Assembly: GCF_020181355.1 (NCBI RefSeq)
Contig: NZ_CP084004.1
Location: forward strand, 2,046,001-2,110,000
DNA from: Collinsella aerofaciens
Lineage (GTDB): Bacteria; Actinomycetota; Coriobacteriia; Coriobacteriales; Coriobacteriaceae
Length of the DNA stretch: 64,000 bases
Reading direction: 5' to 3'
The position numbers and the translations under genes were made by a program. Under the pieces are notes generated by a model. It saw nothing but the letters and a program-made list of their open reading frames with translations. It was not told the origin of the DNA and did no database searches. Shown one piece after another: positions 55,951-64,000 of this stretch. The stretch's first letter is position 1, and the number at the start of each line of letters is the position of its first letter.

Positions 55951-58332
55951 TCAAATCGCTTCGTAGTCAAAAGGATCGAACTTATATAACGCTGCGCGCT
56001 TGGGATCTCGAGAAAAGTTAACGGAGAACCATGGATCCCCCTCAGAGAATCGTTCGGACCAGTTATGCAGCAATCGTGCCTTATCCTCAAAATGCTTATG
56101 AGAGCGAGATTTACTATCAAGGGATTTGTCAACACATGCCAAATGGTAGAGACATGCCTCTGGTGTATAGATCACCTTTAACCCAGCCTGAGAAGACTTG
56201 AAGCAAATATCAACATCCGAATAGTCAAGAAGATACGACTCGTCAAAACCACCCAGACGATTAAAATGTTCGCGTGAAATAGCTAAGCAGACTCCACTCA
56301 CCGCCGATACATCCCTCACGGTCAATGGCATATAGATATAGCCAGGAGAAGAGCGATGAATGCCTTGCGATAGGTTGACGATTGATTCTCCAACATAAGA
56401 CAGGCCTGCCTGTTGCACAATGCCGTCAAGATCGCACGTCATTGTTCCAACAACGCCAACATCCTCTCGTTGGGAAAAACCAACGAGAGTCTTTAACCAC
56501 AAGGAGTCTAGTGCCTGAATATCGTCATGAACAAAGACGAGTTGCTCGCCATGCGCGGCAAGAGCACCGGCATTTCTCCATGTAGATATATTAAACGGGT
56601 CATCAAGCGCGTGAACGATATAGCGACAACGAAGTCCAGAGATCGATTGCTGAACAGCAGCTTCCGCATCCTGCGAGCACACGAAAACAACTTCAAGATC
56701 ATCAAAATCGGTGTCATTGATTGAAGATACAAGAGTCGAAAGAACCGAAGAATTGCCGCGGGTGGTAACGATTAATGAACAGGACTCAGATGAAGAAACA
56801 TCATAAATAGGGCTATATCTAAAAGCACGATTATGAGAGTTGACCACAGTCGCCTTGATACCGCATCTATCAAGGTGCTCCTGAACCGCTTTTATTCCAG
56901 CAAGGGTTGCATAGGGCTTACTATCGGAATTACCCGCAGTCGAATTCTCGCTTATTCTCCAGTGATACAAGATTTTAGGAACGTGATGGATCGTCCCACC
57001 AAGTTCGGCAATCTTCAGCACCATGGCATGGTCTTGGGCGCCATCCAACTCGCTGTTAGAAAGGTCAATTCTGTCTAAACATGCCCTTTTAACAGTAAGA
57101 AGGTGGCAAATATAATTGTTGTCACGAGCCATATCAAGACTAAAATCCGGCTTAAAAGTAGGATGAGCCAAGGACCCGTCAGGCAATAGCTTATCTTCAT
57201 CACAATAAAGAAGATTGATTTCAGCATTTTGATTTAAAGCACAGGCGTACTCAAACAAGATATTCGGTTCGAGAACATCATCATGATCGAAAAAGCAGAG
57301 GTAGTCTCCCTTGGCCATCTTGATTCCGACATTGGTGTTCTCAGTGATACCTAGATTGCCCTCAAGATTAGTCACTATAATTCTAGAGTCTGCAGTCACA
57401 TACTCGGAGACCAAGTCGCTAAGGCCATCGTAATCTGGCGTAGAGTTAACCAGGATGAGTTCCCAATTCGAATACGTCTGAGCAATGACAGAATCAGCCA
57501 TATCCCTGAAGAAATTCAAGGGAGTCTTATATAGAGGAACGATGATTGAAAACAAGGGCTGGTATGCAAATTTTATTTGCGCTTGTACCCGCGAATCGGA
57601 TCCAGTCAATCTGCGCCCAGAAAACCAGGACAAATAACGGGGTTGATCGAATGCGGACACATGGTTCCGATCGACCTCATCCAAAAGCTCCTTGAGCATA
57701 TCTTTCTTTAGATTGATAAACGTATCCAGATGACCAGAAGCCCTGTGCATGCAAATGCACAGGCTATCCCCGACCTCAGGAATATGAAGCGAGAAATTTG
57801 TTAAACAAGGATTCGCATCGGCTATTAAGTTATTAAATAACAAAGATTCCCCAACAACGCAGGCTTCTTCATTAAAAGCGATAATACGATCACCCTCAAG
57901 GCAATCAGTACCCGAAAGAACACCTCTAACGATTACGCCATCAACGCAGGGAATAAAGCTCTCAATTTGGATAGAAGCGAGCGCATGCACGCCAGAACGG
58001 TCAATATTGCGAAATCGTCCACAATGCTCCGCGTGCAGCAAGCCGTTAACTTTCGACTCAATCGAAAACTTGCCAGGATTGATGCGACGCTGATAAATTA
58101 TTTTATCTCCGCTAAAGAAAGACAGCGATTGGTCGACACCAAAATCGGCAAGGACAACAATAAATTCAGTCTCTGAAAAAGGGATGATTCTTGCGGGCAG
58201 AATTTGCCCATTGGGTGATTGCGACTCCACGGCATCCGGGAAAACGGATGCGGCTTCATACAGTATATATAGTTTGCCGTCGCCACGGCAATTTAGCTTA
58301 TTGTTAAATTCGGTATTAAAAACTATGCCCAT
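55951..58332 (-). CDS. Large glycosyltransferase with two GT2 domains
   Basis: 793 residues. Residues ~1-240 are a beta-rich region of unknown function. The first GT2 domain begins FSIIVPLYKTPLNFFRDMADSVIAQTYSNWELILVNS with DHDDVLEPN (DxD) at about 340. A second GT2 domain begins CSLIVTTRGNSSVLSTLVSSI and has VHDDIQALDSLWLKTLVGF, then DYSDVDICFKSSQAGLKVIYTPEACLYH. It resembles rhamnan-type polymerising enzymes. ATG at 58332 is 2 nt after the upstream stop; the upstream TTG codons are less likely. Confidence 0.88.
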   Translation of the reverse strand: MGIVFNTEFNNKLNCRGDGKLYILYEAASVFPDAVESQSPNGQILPARIIPFSETEFIVVLADFGVDQSLSFFSGDKIIYQRRINPGKFSIESKVNGLLHAEHCGRFRNIDRSGVHALASIQIESFIPCVDGVIVRGVLSGTDCLEGDRIIAFNEEACVVGESLLFNNLIADANPCLTNFSLHIPEVGDSLCICMHRASGHLDTFINLKKDMLKELLDEVDRNHVSAFDQPRYLSWFSGRRLTGSDSRVQAQIKFAYQPLFSIIVPLYKTPLNFFRDMADSVIAQTYSNWELILVNSTPDYDGLSDLVSEYVTADSRIIVTNLEGNLGITENTNVGIKMAKGDYLCFFDHDDVLEPNILFEYACALNQNAEINLLYCDEDKLLPDGSLAHPTFKPDFSLDMARDNNYICHLLTVKRACLDRIDLSNSELDGAQDHAMVLKIAELGGTIHHVPKILYHWRISENSTAGNSDSKPYATLAGIKAVQEHLDRCGIKATVVNSHNRAFRYSPIYDVSSSESCSLIVTTRGNSSVLSTLVSSINDTDFDDLEVVFVCSQDAEAAVQQSISGLRCRYIVHALDDPFNISTWRNAGALAAHGEQLVFVHDDIQALDSLWLKTLVGFSQREDVGVVGTMTCDLDGIVQQAGLSYVGESIVNLSQGIHRSSPGYIYMPLTVRDVSAVSGVCLAISREHFNRLGGFDESYLLDYSDVDICFKSSQAGLKVIYTPEACLYHLACVDKSLDSKSRSHKHFEDKARLLHNWSERFSEGDPWFSVNFSRDPKRAALYKFDPFDYEAI

Positions 58333-58333
58333 A

Positions 58334-60367
58334 TCAGCAACACTTTCCAACAACTAAAACAAACTCGCAAATCGTAGCCAAAGCAAAAGGGAATACGAGG
58401 CATATCAATATGAATCGTTTACTGTCCCCAAAGACCAAGCGGCTCTGGTTAAGAATAAACGATAGGCACGGAACCAGAAGTGGCAAAAGGTAGCGACTCT
58501 GGCAACCATTAACTGTCCCCAATCCAACGGGAGTAAAAGACACATAAAGTGCAGTTGCCACCAAAATCACCGTAAACAAAAACACAAATGAGGCCCAAAG
58601 AAATTGTGCGAGACCAATATGCTTAACGCTAATCGAATCTGCCGAAAAAAGCCCAAACAATAATAGGCAAACAGCTGGAAGTACCTGAACCAACCCACGG
58701 ATTGCATTTACAGAAATCTGAGCAGCAAGCGATCCAAGGTATGCAAAGTTCAATGCATATCCAGAAGAGGTTATCGGATTTAAATAATAAGTTGAAAAAT
58801 AATTGGCGAGTATTTCAGCGTAGCGCAATGGATCGGCGAGAATGAAAGCGATTTGCTGACCAGAGTTGACATCGGAGCCGCCTCGCATATCGCCAACGTT
58901 GGATCCGCTAGCCGTTGAAAACAAGAACGGAAGCGCAAAGGAGGCAAAAGCAATCAAGCCCAAAACAAACACGGCAGCATAGTAATGAACTCGTTGTTTC
59001 GAGCTAACAAAACGATTTCGCGGAACCATAAAGAAAAGACCGATTATCGGAAAATACACAGCTTTGACTGCGAGTCCTAAAAAGGTAAATAAAAATGCGA
59101 GTGATATATTGCGAACTGTAAATTCATTTAAATCACCCCATGCATACCTCAAAAAATAAGCAAAACCGAGAATGGTAAACGAAATGAGCCATGCATCATA
59201 TGAGAAACACGACGCAAGAAAGATCGAGGTTGGCAGCATTCCCACAAAAGCAAATAGTCCCTTTTTCGAGGGCGTAACCTTGATTGCAATGGCAATTGCA
59301 AGACAGTAACTAAATAAATTGCAAATCCGAGCGAATTGAATCATAGAAGAAAAATCGAAATGCAGAAGGCGAGCGAGCCAAAGACCAATTGCCGAGGGAA
59401 TATACCCAATGCTGCTAAGCGTATAAACGAATTCTTCATGCTTGTTAACTTGCACATGACCAGAAGCGATATCAGATCTATAGGAGCTATTCAGCTCCCT
59501 AGCATGCTCAAGAATTTCCGCTCGATCAAAATGGGAAAGAGAGGGCTCTTCATAGCCCTGCGCACGACGGACCGCTTCGTCAGTAAAGTAAATATCCGTA
59601 TCAGTTTTTTGAGTTTCAAATAAATAAGATGTCGAAAGGGCATTGGAATAGTGAATTTGATCATCCCATGAAATACCCGTCGTTATCGGAGTGCTCACCA
59701 CAAGGAACACACCAATTGAGAATGCAGCGATAAAGAAAGTGACGGGAAGGGCAGAGTTTCCCTTTCGAATGCCCGAGCAAGCCGTGAAAACCGAAGTTAT
59801 GATTACCAGCAGGAAATAAACAACAGCATTAATGAACCCATTCACGAATGCAATCGTAGAGCAGCCAAAAACAATAAAGAATGCGATAATCAGCAGGGAA
59901 ACGTAGTCGGTAGCCTTGACCCTCGCCGAGACAGAATGGAACAACGCTTTCAGAGAAAAGCCGCTTTGGAATAAATAGAGTATTGCGCAATAGAAAATTA
60001 GAAAAAAGAAAATGAGCCGCTTTTTATTCCAGTCAGCAATATTCGAGAAATGAGAAGCCGGCGAGCCAAGAACGGTGCAGCCCTCCCAGATGACCGCCAC
60101 AGCAAATGCCGCAAGCAACAGGACTAATAATTGAGCGCAGCGACCAGGACAGTTGCCACGCTTTTTTTCATCATCTGAGGAAAGGAAGACACAATATGAT
60201 TGCCAAATGGCAACATCTACAACGACGCAATAGAGCACTAAAACAAACAGCTGTGAGACAGAGTGGTTCACATAAAAGTGCTTCATGCACAGAAGCTCGA
60301 CAATAAAGAGAAGAGCAACGAAGACGGCTTTCATTATTTGCTTTTGGTTTACGCATCGAGACAACAC
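58334..60367 (-). CDS. DUF2142-type polytopic membrane protein
   Basis: 677 residues with about twelve hydrophobic segments, and a large loop at ~235-320 (TPITTGISWDDQIHYSNALSTSYLFETQKTDTDIYF) containing the Asp residues found in DUF2142 proteins. These resemble lipid-linked-sugar-dependent GT-C glycosyltransferases, and TSIFLASCFSYDAWLISFTILGFAYFL fits the family. The start is uncertain: GTG 60367, TTG 60364 or ATG 60334, none with a strong ribosome site. Confidence 0.75.
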   Translation of the reverse strand: MLSRCVNQKQIMKAVFVALLFIVELLCMKHFYVNHSVSQLFVLVLYCVVVDVAIWQSYCVFLSSDDEKKRGNCPGRCAQLLVLLLAAFAVAVIWEGCTVLGSPASHFSNIADWNKKRLIFFFLIFYCAILYLFQSGFSLKALFHSVSARVKATDYVSLLIIAFFIVFGCSTIAFVNGFINAVVYFLLVIITSVFTACSGIRKGNSALPVTFFIAAFSIGVFLVVSTPITTGISWDDQIHYSNALSTSYLFETQKTDTDIYFTDEAVRRAQGYEEPSLSHFDRAEILEHARELNSSYRSDIASGHVQVNKHEEFVYTLSSIGYIPSAIGLWLARLLHFDFSSMIQFARICNLFSYCLAIAIAIKVTPSKKGLFAFVGMLPTSIFLASCFSYDAWLISFTILGFAYFLRYAWGDLNEFTVRNISLAFLFTFLGLAVKAVYFPIIGLFFMVPRNRFVSSKQRVHYYAAVFVLGLIAFASFALPFLFSTASGSNVGDMRGGSDVNSGQQIAFILADPLRYAEILANYFSTYYLNPITSSGYALNFAYLGSLAAQISVNAIRGLVQVLPAVCLLLFGLFSADSISVKHIGLAQFLWASFVFLFTVILVATALYVSFTPVGLGTVNGCQSRYLLPLLVPCLSFILNQSRLVFGDSKRFILICLVFPFALATICEFVLVVGKCC

Positions 60368-60536
60368 GGAGCTAATTCACCTTTATCCAAATCAAGCTGC
60401 AAGGGCCCTCGAAGAATCGTTCCCAGTCATCTGGATGACAAGTATGGGCACCAAGCACTGTTCACAACTGTTGAAAGTAATATAAGTAGGGAAATTCACA
60501 TCCAGATGATTTATACGCCAAAGCGAAACGCATAGC

Positions 60537-60881
60537 CTACTTTTCCTTCTCCCTACTTAACGCAACAGCCTGAACAAGCGAGTTTAAACGCTCTTCCTGT
60601 CGAGAGAGACGAAGAGAATTGCAGAAATCACGGACCACAAGAACGGCAATAACGTAAAGGAACACGAAGTTAGAAGCCGACATGAAACCAAATAGACTCG
60701 AAAGCCACATTGCAACTTGTGGAAAAACGCCCAAAATTACAAAACTGACGCTGAATAGCAGCCAAAACAGAGAATCCAAAACTTGCATTTGGGATTTTTT
60801 TAATTTGCGCAATACAAACACGAATACCAAAACAGCGCAAACAAGAAGCAAAATACGAAGAGAGACCGGCAAATGGATCAC
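60537..60881 (-). CDS. DUF2304 small membrane protein
   Basis: 114 residues with three hydrophobic segments (LRILLLVCAVLVFVFVLRKL, WLLFSVSFVILGVFPQVAMWL, NFVFLYVIAVLVVRDF) and a basic/glutamate-rich end (SRQEERLNSLVQAVAL). DUF2304 proteins regularly accompany a GT2 enzyme, as here. GTG start overlaps the GT2 stop as GTGA, so the two are coupled and may work as one complex. Confidence 0.85.
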   Translation of the reverse strand: MIHLPVSLRILLLVCAVLVFVFVLRKLKKSQMQVLDSLFWLLFSVSFVILGVFPQVAMWLSSLFGFMSASNFVFLYVIAVLVVRDFCNSLRLSRQEERLNSLVQAVALSREKEK

Positions 60882-61564
60882 CTAAACCACTGAACGACAA
60901 GGAGCGTAACGAAAACACGAACCATATACTGCATAGACCTAACAGGGTTAAGATAGCTCTCGCCACCTTGACGCTCGCGCATCTTAACCTGTACCTCTGA
61001 AATGGAATACCCTTGCTTCAAAAAGAGAGCGAGAGATTCTGGTTCCGGATTTAAGGTATTGTCGTAATAGTATTTCTTAAGAATATCCCGCCCAAATAGC
61101 CTAAATCCAGACGTGGGGTCACTGATTCTCTTGCCTGTCAGAATCTTTATTAGCACCGTAATCATACGCGAGCCGATCATGCGAAGCGTCTTGTCTTTGC
61201 GCACGCTTACAAACCTAGAGCCAATGACAATATCTGATCCATCAGATTGAGCCCTATCAACAAGGACCTTTATATATTCTGGACAATGCTGGCCGTCAGC
61301 ATCAAACTGAACCATATAGTCATATCCATGATCAACCGCATAACGCGCAGCCGTCTGAAACCCAACGGTCAAACCACAGTTAATGGGCATATCAATGATG
61401 TCACAACCAAGATTCTTGCAGATAGCTAGCGTTCGATCTCGAGACCCATCATTGATAACAACAAAATCAAACTCAGGTGCAATTTGCCTGAGCTCGCATA
61501 TCGTCTTTTCTATGCATTCCTCCTCATTATAAGCAGGAATAGCGATAAGAGTTTTGGGAGTCAT
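60878..61564 (-). CDS. GT2 glycosyltransferase paired with DUF2304 protein
   Basis: 228 residues. TLIAIPAYNEEECIEKTICELRQIAPEFDFVVINDGSRD, MVQFDADGQHCPEYI (DxD) and GSRMITVLIKILTGKRISDPTSGFRLFGRDIL are typical of polyprenyl-phosphate sugar transferases. The last ~15 residues are hydrophobic. ATG at 61564 or GTG at 61570, with no good ribosome site. Driven by the promoter at 61598-61626. Confidence 0.9.
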   Translation of the reverse strand: MTPKTLIAIPAYNEEECIEKTICELRQIAPEFDFVVINDGSRDRTLAICKNLGCDIIDMPINCGLTVGFQTAARYAVDHGYDYMVQFDADGQHCPEYIKVLVDRAQSDGSDIVIGSRFVSVRKDKTLRMIGSRMITVLIKILTGKRISDPTSGFRLFGRDILKKYYYDNTLNPEPESLALFLKQGYSISEVQVKMRERQGGESYLNPVRSMQYMVRVFVTLLVVQWFR

Positions 61565-61597
61565 ATACACATAAACCGATCTCTAGTTTTTCTCATT

Positions 61598-61626
61598 ATT
61601 ATAGCGAGAGATATACAAATGGTTAA
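61598..61626 (-). promoter_or_regulatory. Promoter of the minus-strand glycan operon
   Basis: Minus strand TTAACC, 17-nt spacer, perfect TATAAT, about 35 nt before the GT2 start. It probably drives GT2-DUF2304 and perhaps the genes down to 53.3 kb. Confidence 0.7.
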
Positions 61627-61675
61627 ATAGACACAACGAATGGTGCACCCTTGATTATCAACTTAATCCGAACAC

Positions 61676-61715
61676 TTCCCACATTCATCCGTACATGTAC
61701 GGATGAATGTGGGAA
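61676..61715. repeat. 40-bp perfect palindrome
   Basis: Each half reads TTCCCACATTCATCCGTACA inward, with no spacer and no mismatch. No T-run follows, so it is not a normal terminator. It marks the boundary of a GC-rich patch. Confidence 0.9.
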
Positions 61716-62369
61716 CCCGTTACCCTGAGAGCCGAACCGGTTGGCCCCGGGAGCTCGAAGGACGGCATGTCCGGAAAGAAGAAAAAGGGTTCCGAGAAGG
61801 CTACCCCGAGTGTCTACGGCAGGCTCACCAGACACGAAAGGGACACGGTCCAGAAGAAGCAGGAGCTGGACGCCCGCGCGCCTCCAGGGTGATGCTCGGC
61901 GGCGATGCGGAGGCGGCGCCAGACGCCTACAGCCTGGAGGACGTGCCCATCGGAAGACTCGAACTGACGCCGAGCCTCATCGAGAGGGCGCGCGCAGAGA
62001 GGCGCGACGCCTCGCTGGCCTAGCCTAAAGGCAAAACGGAATAGGCGGACCGACCGTCCGGCTGAGTCTGGAAAGAGATGCCAAACTGAGGGCGGAGAAT
62101 GGTCACCGGACCTATCGAACACATATCCACCGTTCCTTCAACTGGGGAAACGGAATCCCCGGGGTCCATGGGGGCCGCGGGGGCGTTCGGCTAGCCGCGG
62201 GTACGGACTATCTGCGCAGCGTGTTCAGCTTAGATCGGGAATCAACCACGAATGGTACACACGGCATCGAGAGCCCCCGCAACAAACCTCGTCCTAGATT
62301 TCAAAGCTAGCAATCTTCCGAGTGTGAACTGCATGGTTACGCCATGTCTCTCTAAGCGTAGGTGCACAA
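61716..62369. other. GC-rich intergenic patch, probable remnant of foreign or deleted DNA
   Basis: About 650 bp between two AT-rich glycosyltransferase genes. It holds the broken small gene at 61767-62023. Beyond it I see only short open frames and a very GC-rich stretch around 62150-62210 with CCGCGG repeats. No intact gene, tRNA or IS ends are recognised. Confidence 0.6.
61767..62023 (+). pseudogene. Frameshifted small gene of unknown function
   Basis: Frame 1 runs MSGKKKKGSEKATPSVYGRL ... QKKQELDARA and then hits a stop. From about 61880 a different frame continues SRVMLGGDAEAAPDAYSLED ... LTPSLIERARAERRDASLA to a TAG. Joined, they would make a charged protein of about 86 residues. The break is at an alternating GC run (GCCCGCGCGCC), where slippage is plausible. 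AAGGA lies 4 nt before the ATG. I do not recognise the family. High GC content sets it apart from its neighbours. Confidence 0.5.
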
Positions 62370-63314
62370 CTACGAGGTTTTCTCAAAAGTTTTAATTGTA
62401 ACCACACGCGCCATATTAATGACATTCATTAAATACGACTTAGAGCAAAATGGGATTTGAAGCAATTGGGAAATACCTTTTGCTCGATTACCAGAATGAA
62501 TACTTCTCAACCCATTATTAAATAATGTATTTGCCTTTAGATAGTTCTCAGCTCGGCGCCGATCGAACCGCTCGGCGACGATTGTATCAATCTTATCGAC
62601 ATCCAGTGATCGACCCTCTTTGAAAGCTGAACGTAAACACTGAGAAACAACGAACTGTTTATACAAATTGCTACGCGAAATGCTATTAACAGTCATTCTG
62701 TATCGAATGAGCGGCTCTGGAACATTTCCAATAGTGAACCCTTCCAGCTCGGCACGCAACAGCAAGTCATAATCTTCTGCTAGCGGAACAGACCGATACC
62801 CCATTTCAAATACAGACCTTCTTCCAAACCAACTCGGATGAGGTACGCAATTTCTAATCATAAGAGAACGCCTAACGCCTTCACCCGAACTTGGAATTGA
62901 ATCAACGAGATATAATTGACTACCGTCTTCGTCAATGGCGTTCAAATAAGAACCCACTAGGTCAAGCTCATGTTCTTCAAGATACGACAACTGCCGTTCA
63001 ATGCGCTGCGCCTCAGAAATGTCATCTGAGTCCATTCGGCAGATATACTGACCGCGTGAGACCTTGAACGCCTTTTCCAAAGATGCAGCAAGACCAAGAT
63101 TGCGTTCATTTCTCACGAGGCAAATCCTGCTGTCATGAGAGCTATAGTTTTGAGCAATATCGTAAAGTGTGTTGTCATCTGGATTATCAAAAACAACAAC
63201 CACCTCGATTCGATGGTAGGTCTGCTTTAAAATAGACACTAGTGCCTCAGTAAAATCTTTGGCGCTCTCCCTATAACAAGGCATGAGCACTGAAACCAAC
63301 TGTGAATCTGTCAA
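62370..63314 (-). CDS. GT2 glycosyltransferase
   Basis: 314 residues. VSVLMPCYRESAKDFTEALVSILKQTYHRIEVVVVFDNPDD, RNERNLGLAASLEKAF, CRMDSDDISEAQRIERQL (DxD) and VPHPSWFGRRSVFEMGYRSVPLAEDYDLLLRAELEGF are those of WaaV/LgtA-like GT2 enzymes. The start is TTG at 63314 with GGAGG 6 nt upstream. Divergent from the next gene by 36 bp. Confidence 0.9.
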   Translation of the reverse strand: MTDSQLVSVLMPCYRESAKDFTEALVSILKQTYHRIEVVVVFDNPDDNTLYDIAQNYSSHDSRICLVRNERNLGLAASLEKAFKVSRGQYICRMDSDDISEAQRIERQLSYLEEHELDLVGSYLNAIDEDGSQLYLVDSIPSSGEGVRRSLMIRNCVPHPSWFGRRSVFEMGYRSVPLAEDYDLLLRAELEGFTIGNVPEPLIRYRMTVNSISRSNLYKQFVVSQCLRSAFKEGRSLDVDKIDTIVAERFDRRRAENYLKANTLFNNGLRSIHSGNRAKGISQLLQIPFCSKSYLMNVINMARVVTIKTFEKTS

Positions 63315-63350
63315 CTAAAACCTCCAACACCGCTGCGGGAGCAAACGCTA

Positions 63351-64000
63351 ATGAAAACTACCGATAGTTTAATAGTCCTTCATGTGGCATATATTACAAG
63401 TGATTTCGCTTCTGGCGTGTCTACAGTGGTGCCTCAATACCTAAATGAGCAGTCAGAAATAAAGGACATGAATATAGCTCTATTAAATCTTACAAACTAC
63501 AGGCCTAAAGATGCGAAATATCCCGTCTTCCATCAGTCATGCATAGAAAAACTTCCTGAACCGTTTTGCAATCCGTCACTCGTAATATTTCATGAGATAT
63601 ATAGGCCGGATCACATTAAACTAAGCCATTGGCTCAGAAGACGTGCGATCCCATACATCATCACGCCACATGGGTCTCTAACATATGTGGCGCAAGAACA
63701 GCATCATTTAGCTAAACAATTGCTTAATGTTTTCTTCTATAACGCCTTTATCCGCAATGCTGATTGTATCCATTTTCTATCGGAAAAAGAGGCGATGAGT
63801 TCAAACGGCTTTAAACATAGGAAAGCAAGCATTATTCCAAATGGTGTTAGCATCCCAAAAGCCAAAGCCTCAAACTTAGACAGCCGCATCGCGCTTTTTA
63901 TTGGCCGCCTAGATATAGAGGTCAAAGGTCTTGATCTACTGATCAAAAGTTTGCCGCTAATTGCTGATGAGCTAAGAGGGCTCGGAGCTAAAATCTACAT
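63351..64000 (+). CDS. GT4 glycosyltransferase (5' part; continues past window)
   Basis: About 216 codons are open to the window edge. The N-terminus LIVLHVAYITSDFASGVSTVVPQYLNEQ suggests a GT-B enzyme; ITPHGSLTYVAQ and SIIPNGVSIPKAK are acceptor and linker segments. The nucleotide-sugar half begins RIALFIGRLDIEVKGLDLLIKSL, the usual GT4 signature. GGGAG lies 9 nt before the ATG at 63351. AT-rich like its neighbours. Confidence 0.87.
   Translation, partial: MKTTDSLIVLHVAYITSDFASGVSTVVPQYLNEQSEIKDMNIALLNLTNYRPKDAKYPVFHQSCIEKLPEPFCNPSLVIFHEIYRPDHIKLSHWLRRRAIPYIITPHGSLTYVAQEQHHLAKQLLNVFFYNAFIRNADCIHFLSEKEAMSSNGFKHRKASIIPNGVSIPKAKASNLDSRIALFIGRLDIEVKGLDLLIKSLPLIADELRGLGAKIY

Noticed and set aside
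60368-60536. Gap between DUF2304 and DUF2142 genes with inverted CATCTGGATG / CATCCAGATG
   Set aside because: The arms are 60 nt apart with no T-run, gene or repeat elsewhere. I see nothing firm in this gap.

Overview
The window reads as a chromosomal segment of a GC-rich actinomycete of the Coriobacteriia type, most like Collinsella. This is inferred from gene content and order, GC-rich coding sequence, short intergenic gaps and frequent TTG/GTG starts; no database search was possible. From 1 to about 35.1 kb almost everything is on the minus strand and is core housekeeping. It holds comM and yraN, rnhB, rplS, ppdK with its regulator beside glyQS, lepB-trmD-rimM-khpA-rpsP, rsfS-yqeK-nadD-obgE, rpmA-rplU, a radical-SAM pair and the cell-elongation operon mreBCD-mrdA-rodA. 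A TPR membrane protein, a cyclophilin, a zinc-ribbon membrane protein and a P-type ATPase follow.

Two plus-strand items interrupt this. The first is dinB at 12.9 kb, apparently leaderless. The second is a complete aromatic amino acid block at 35.4-44.0 kb (aroF, tyrA, aroB, aroA, aroC, pheA, an aroE-aroK fusion, aroQ). It covers every step from PEP plus erythrose-4-phosphate to chorismate, and then prephenate, phenylpyruvate and hydroxyphenylpyruvate. A tRNA-Arg gene on the opposite strand lies at each edge (CCG at 35.2 kb, TCT at 44.1 kb). The leader carries an intrinsic terminator inside a 24-codon reading frame that overlaps the aroF start.

A REP-like repeat family is present. A REP-associated tyrosine transposase (14.4-15.1 kb) is surrounded by about 33-bp imperfect palindromes. 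The same element, as an inverted pair of about 120 bp, sits 26 kb away between aroC and pheA.

From 44.2 kb to the end is an accessory surface-polysaccharide locus: a Wzm/Wzt-type ABC exporter, several GT2 and GT4 glycosyltransferases, dTDP-rhamnose synthesis (rmlA, rmlB, fused rmlC-rmlD), an acyltransferase, a pyruvyltransferase, a WsaF-like rhamnosyltransferase, a DUF2142 membrane protein and a DUF2304 protein. The rml genes are very GC-rich while the other glycan genes are AT-rich, so the locus is mosaic. Between rmlB and rmlA sits a two-gene cassette of unknown role: a small P-loop ATPase with a possible TOPRIM-like half, and a DUF4869 protein. At 61.6-62.4 kb a 40-bp perfect palindrome and a broken GC-rich small gene mark a recombination scar. 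A comM fragment and a GT4 fragment run off the two window ends.
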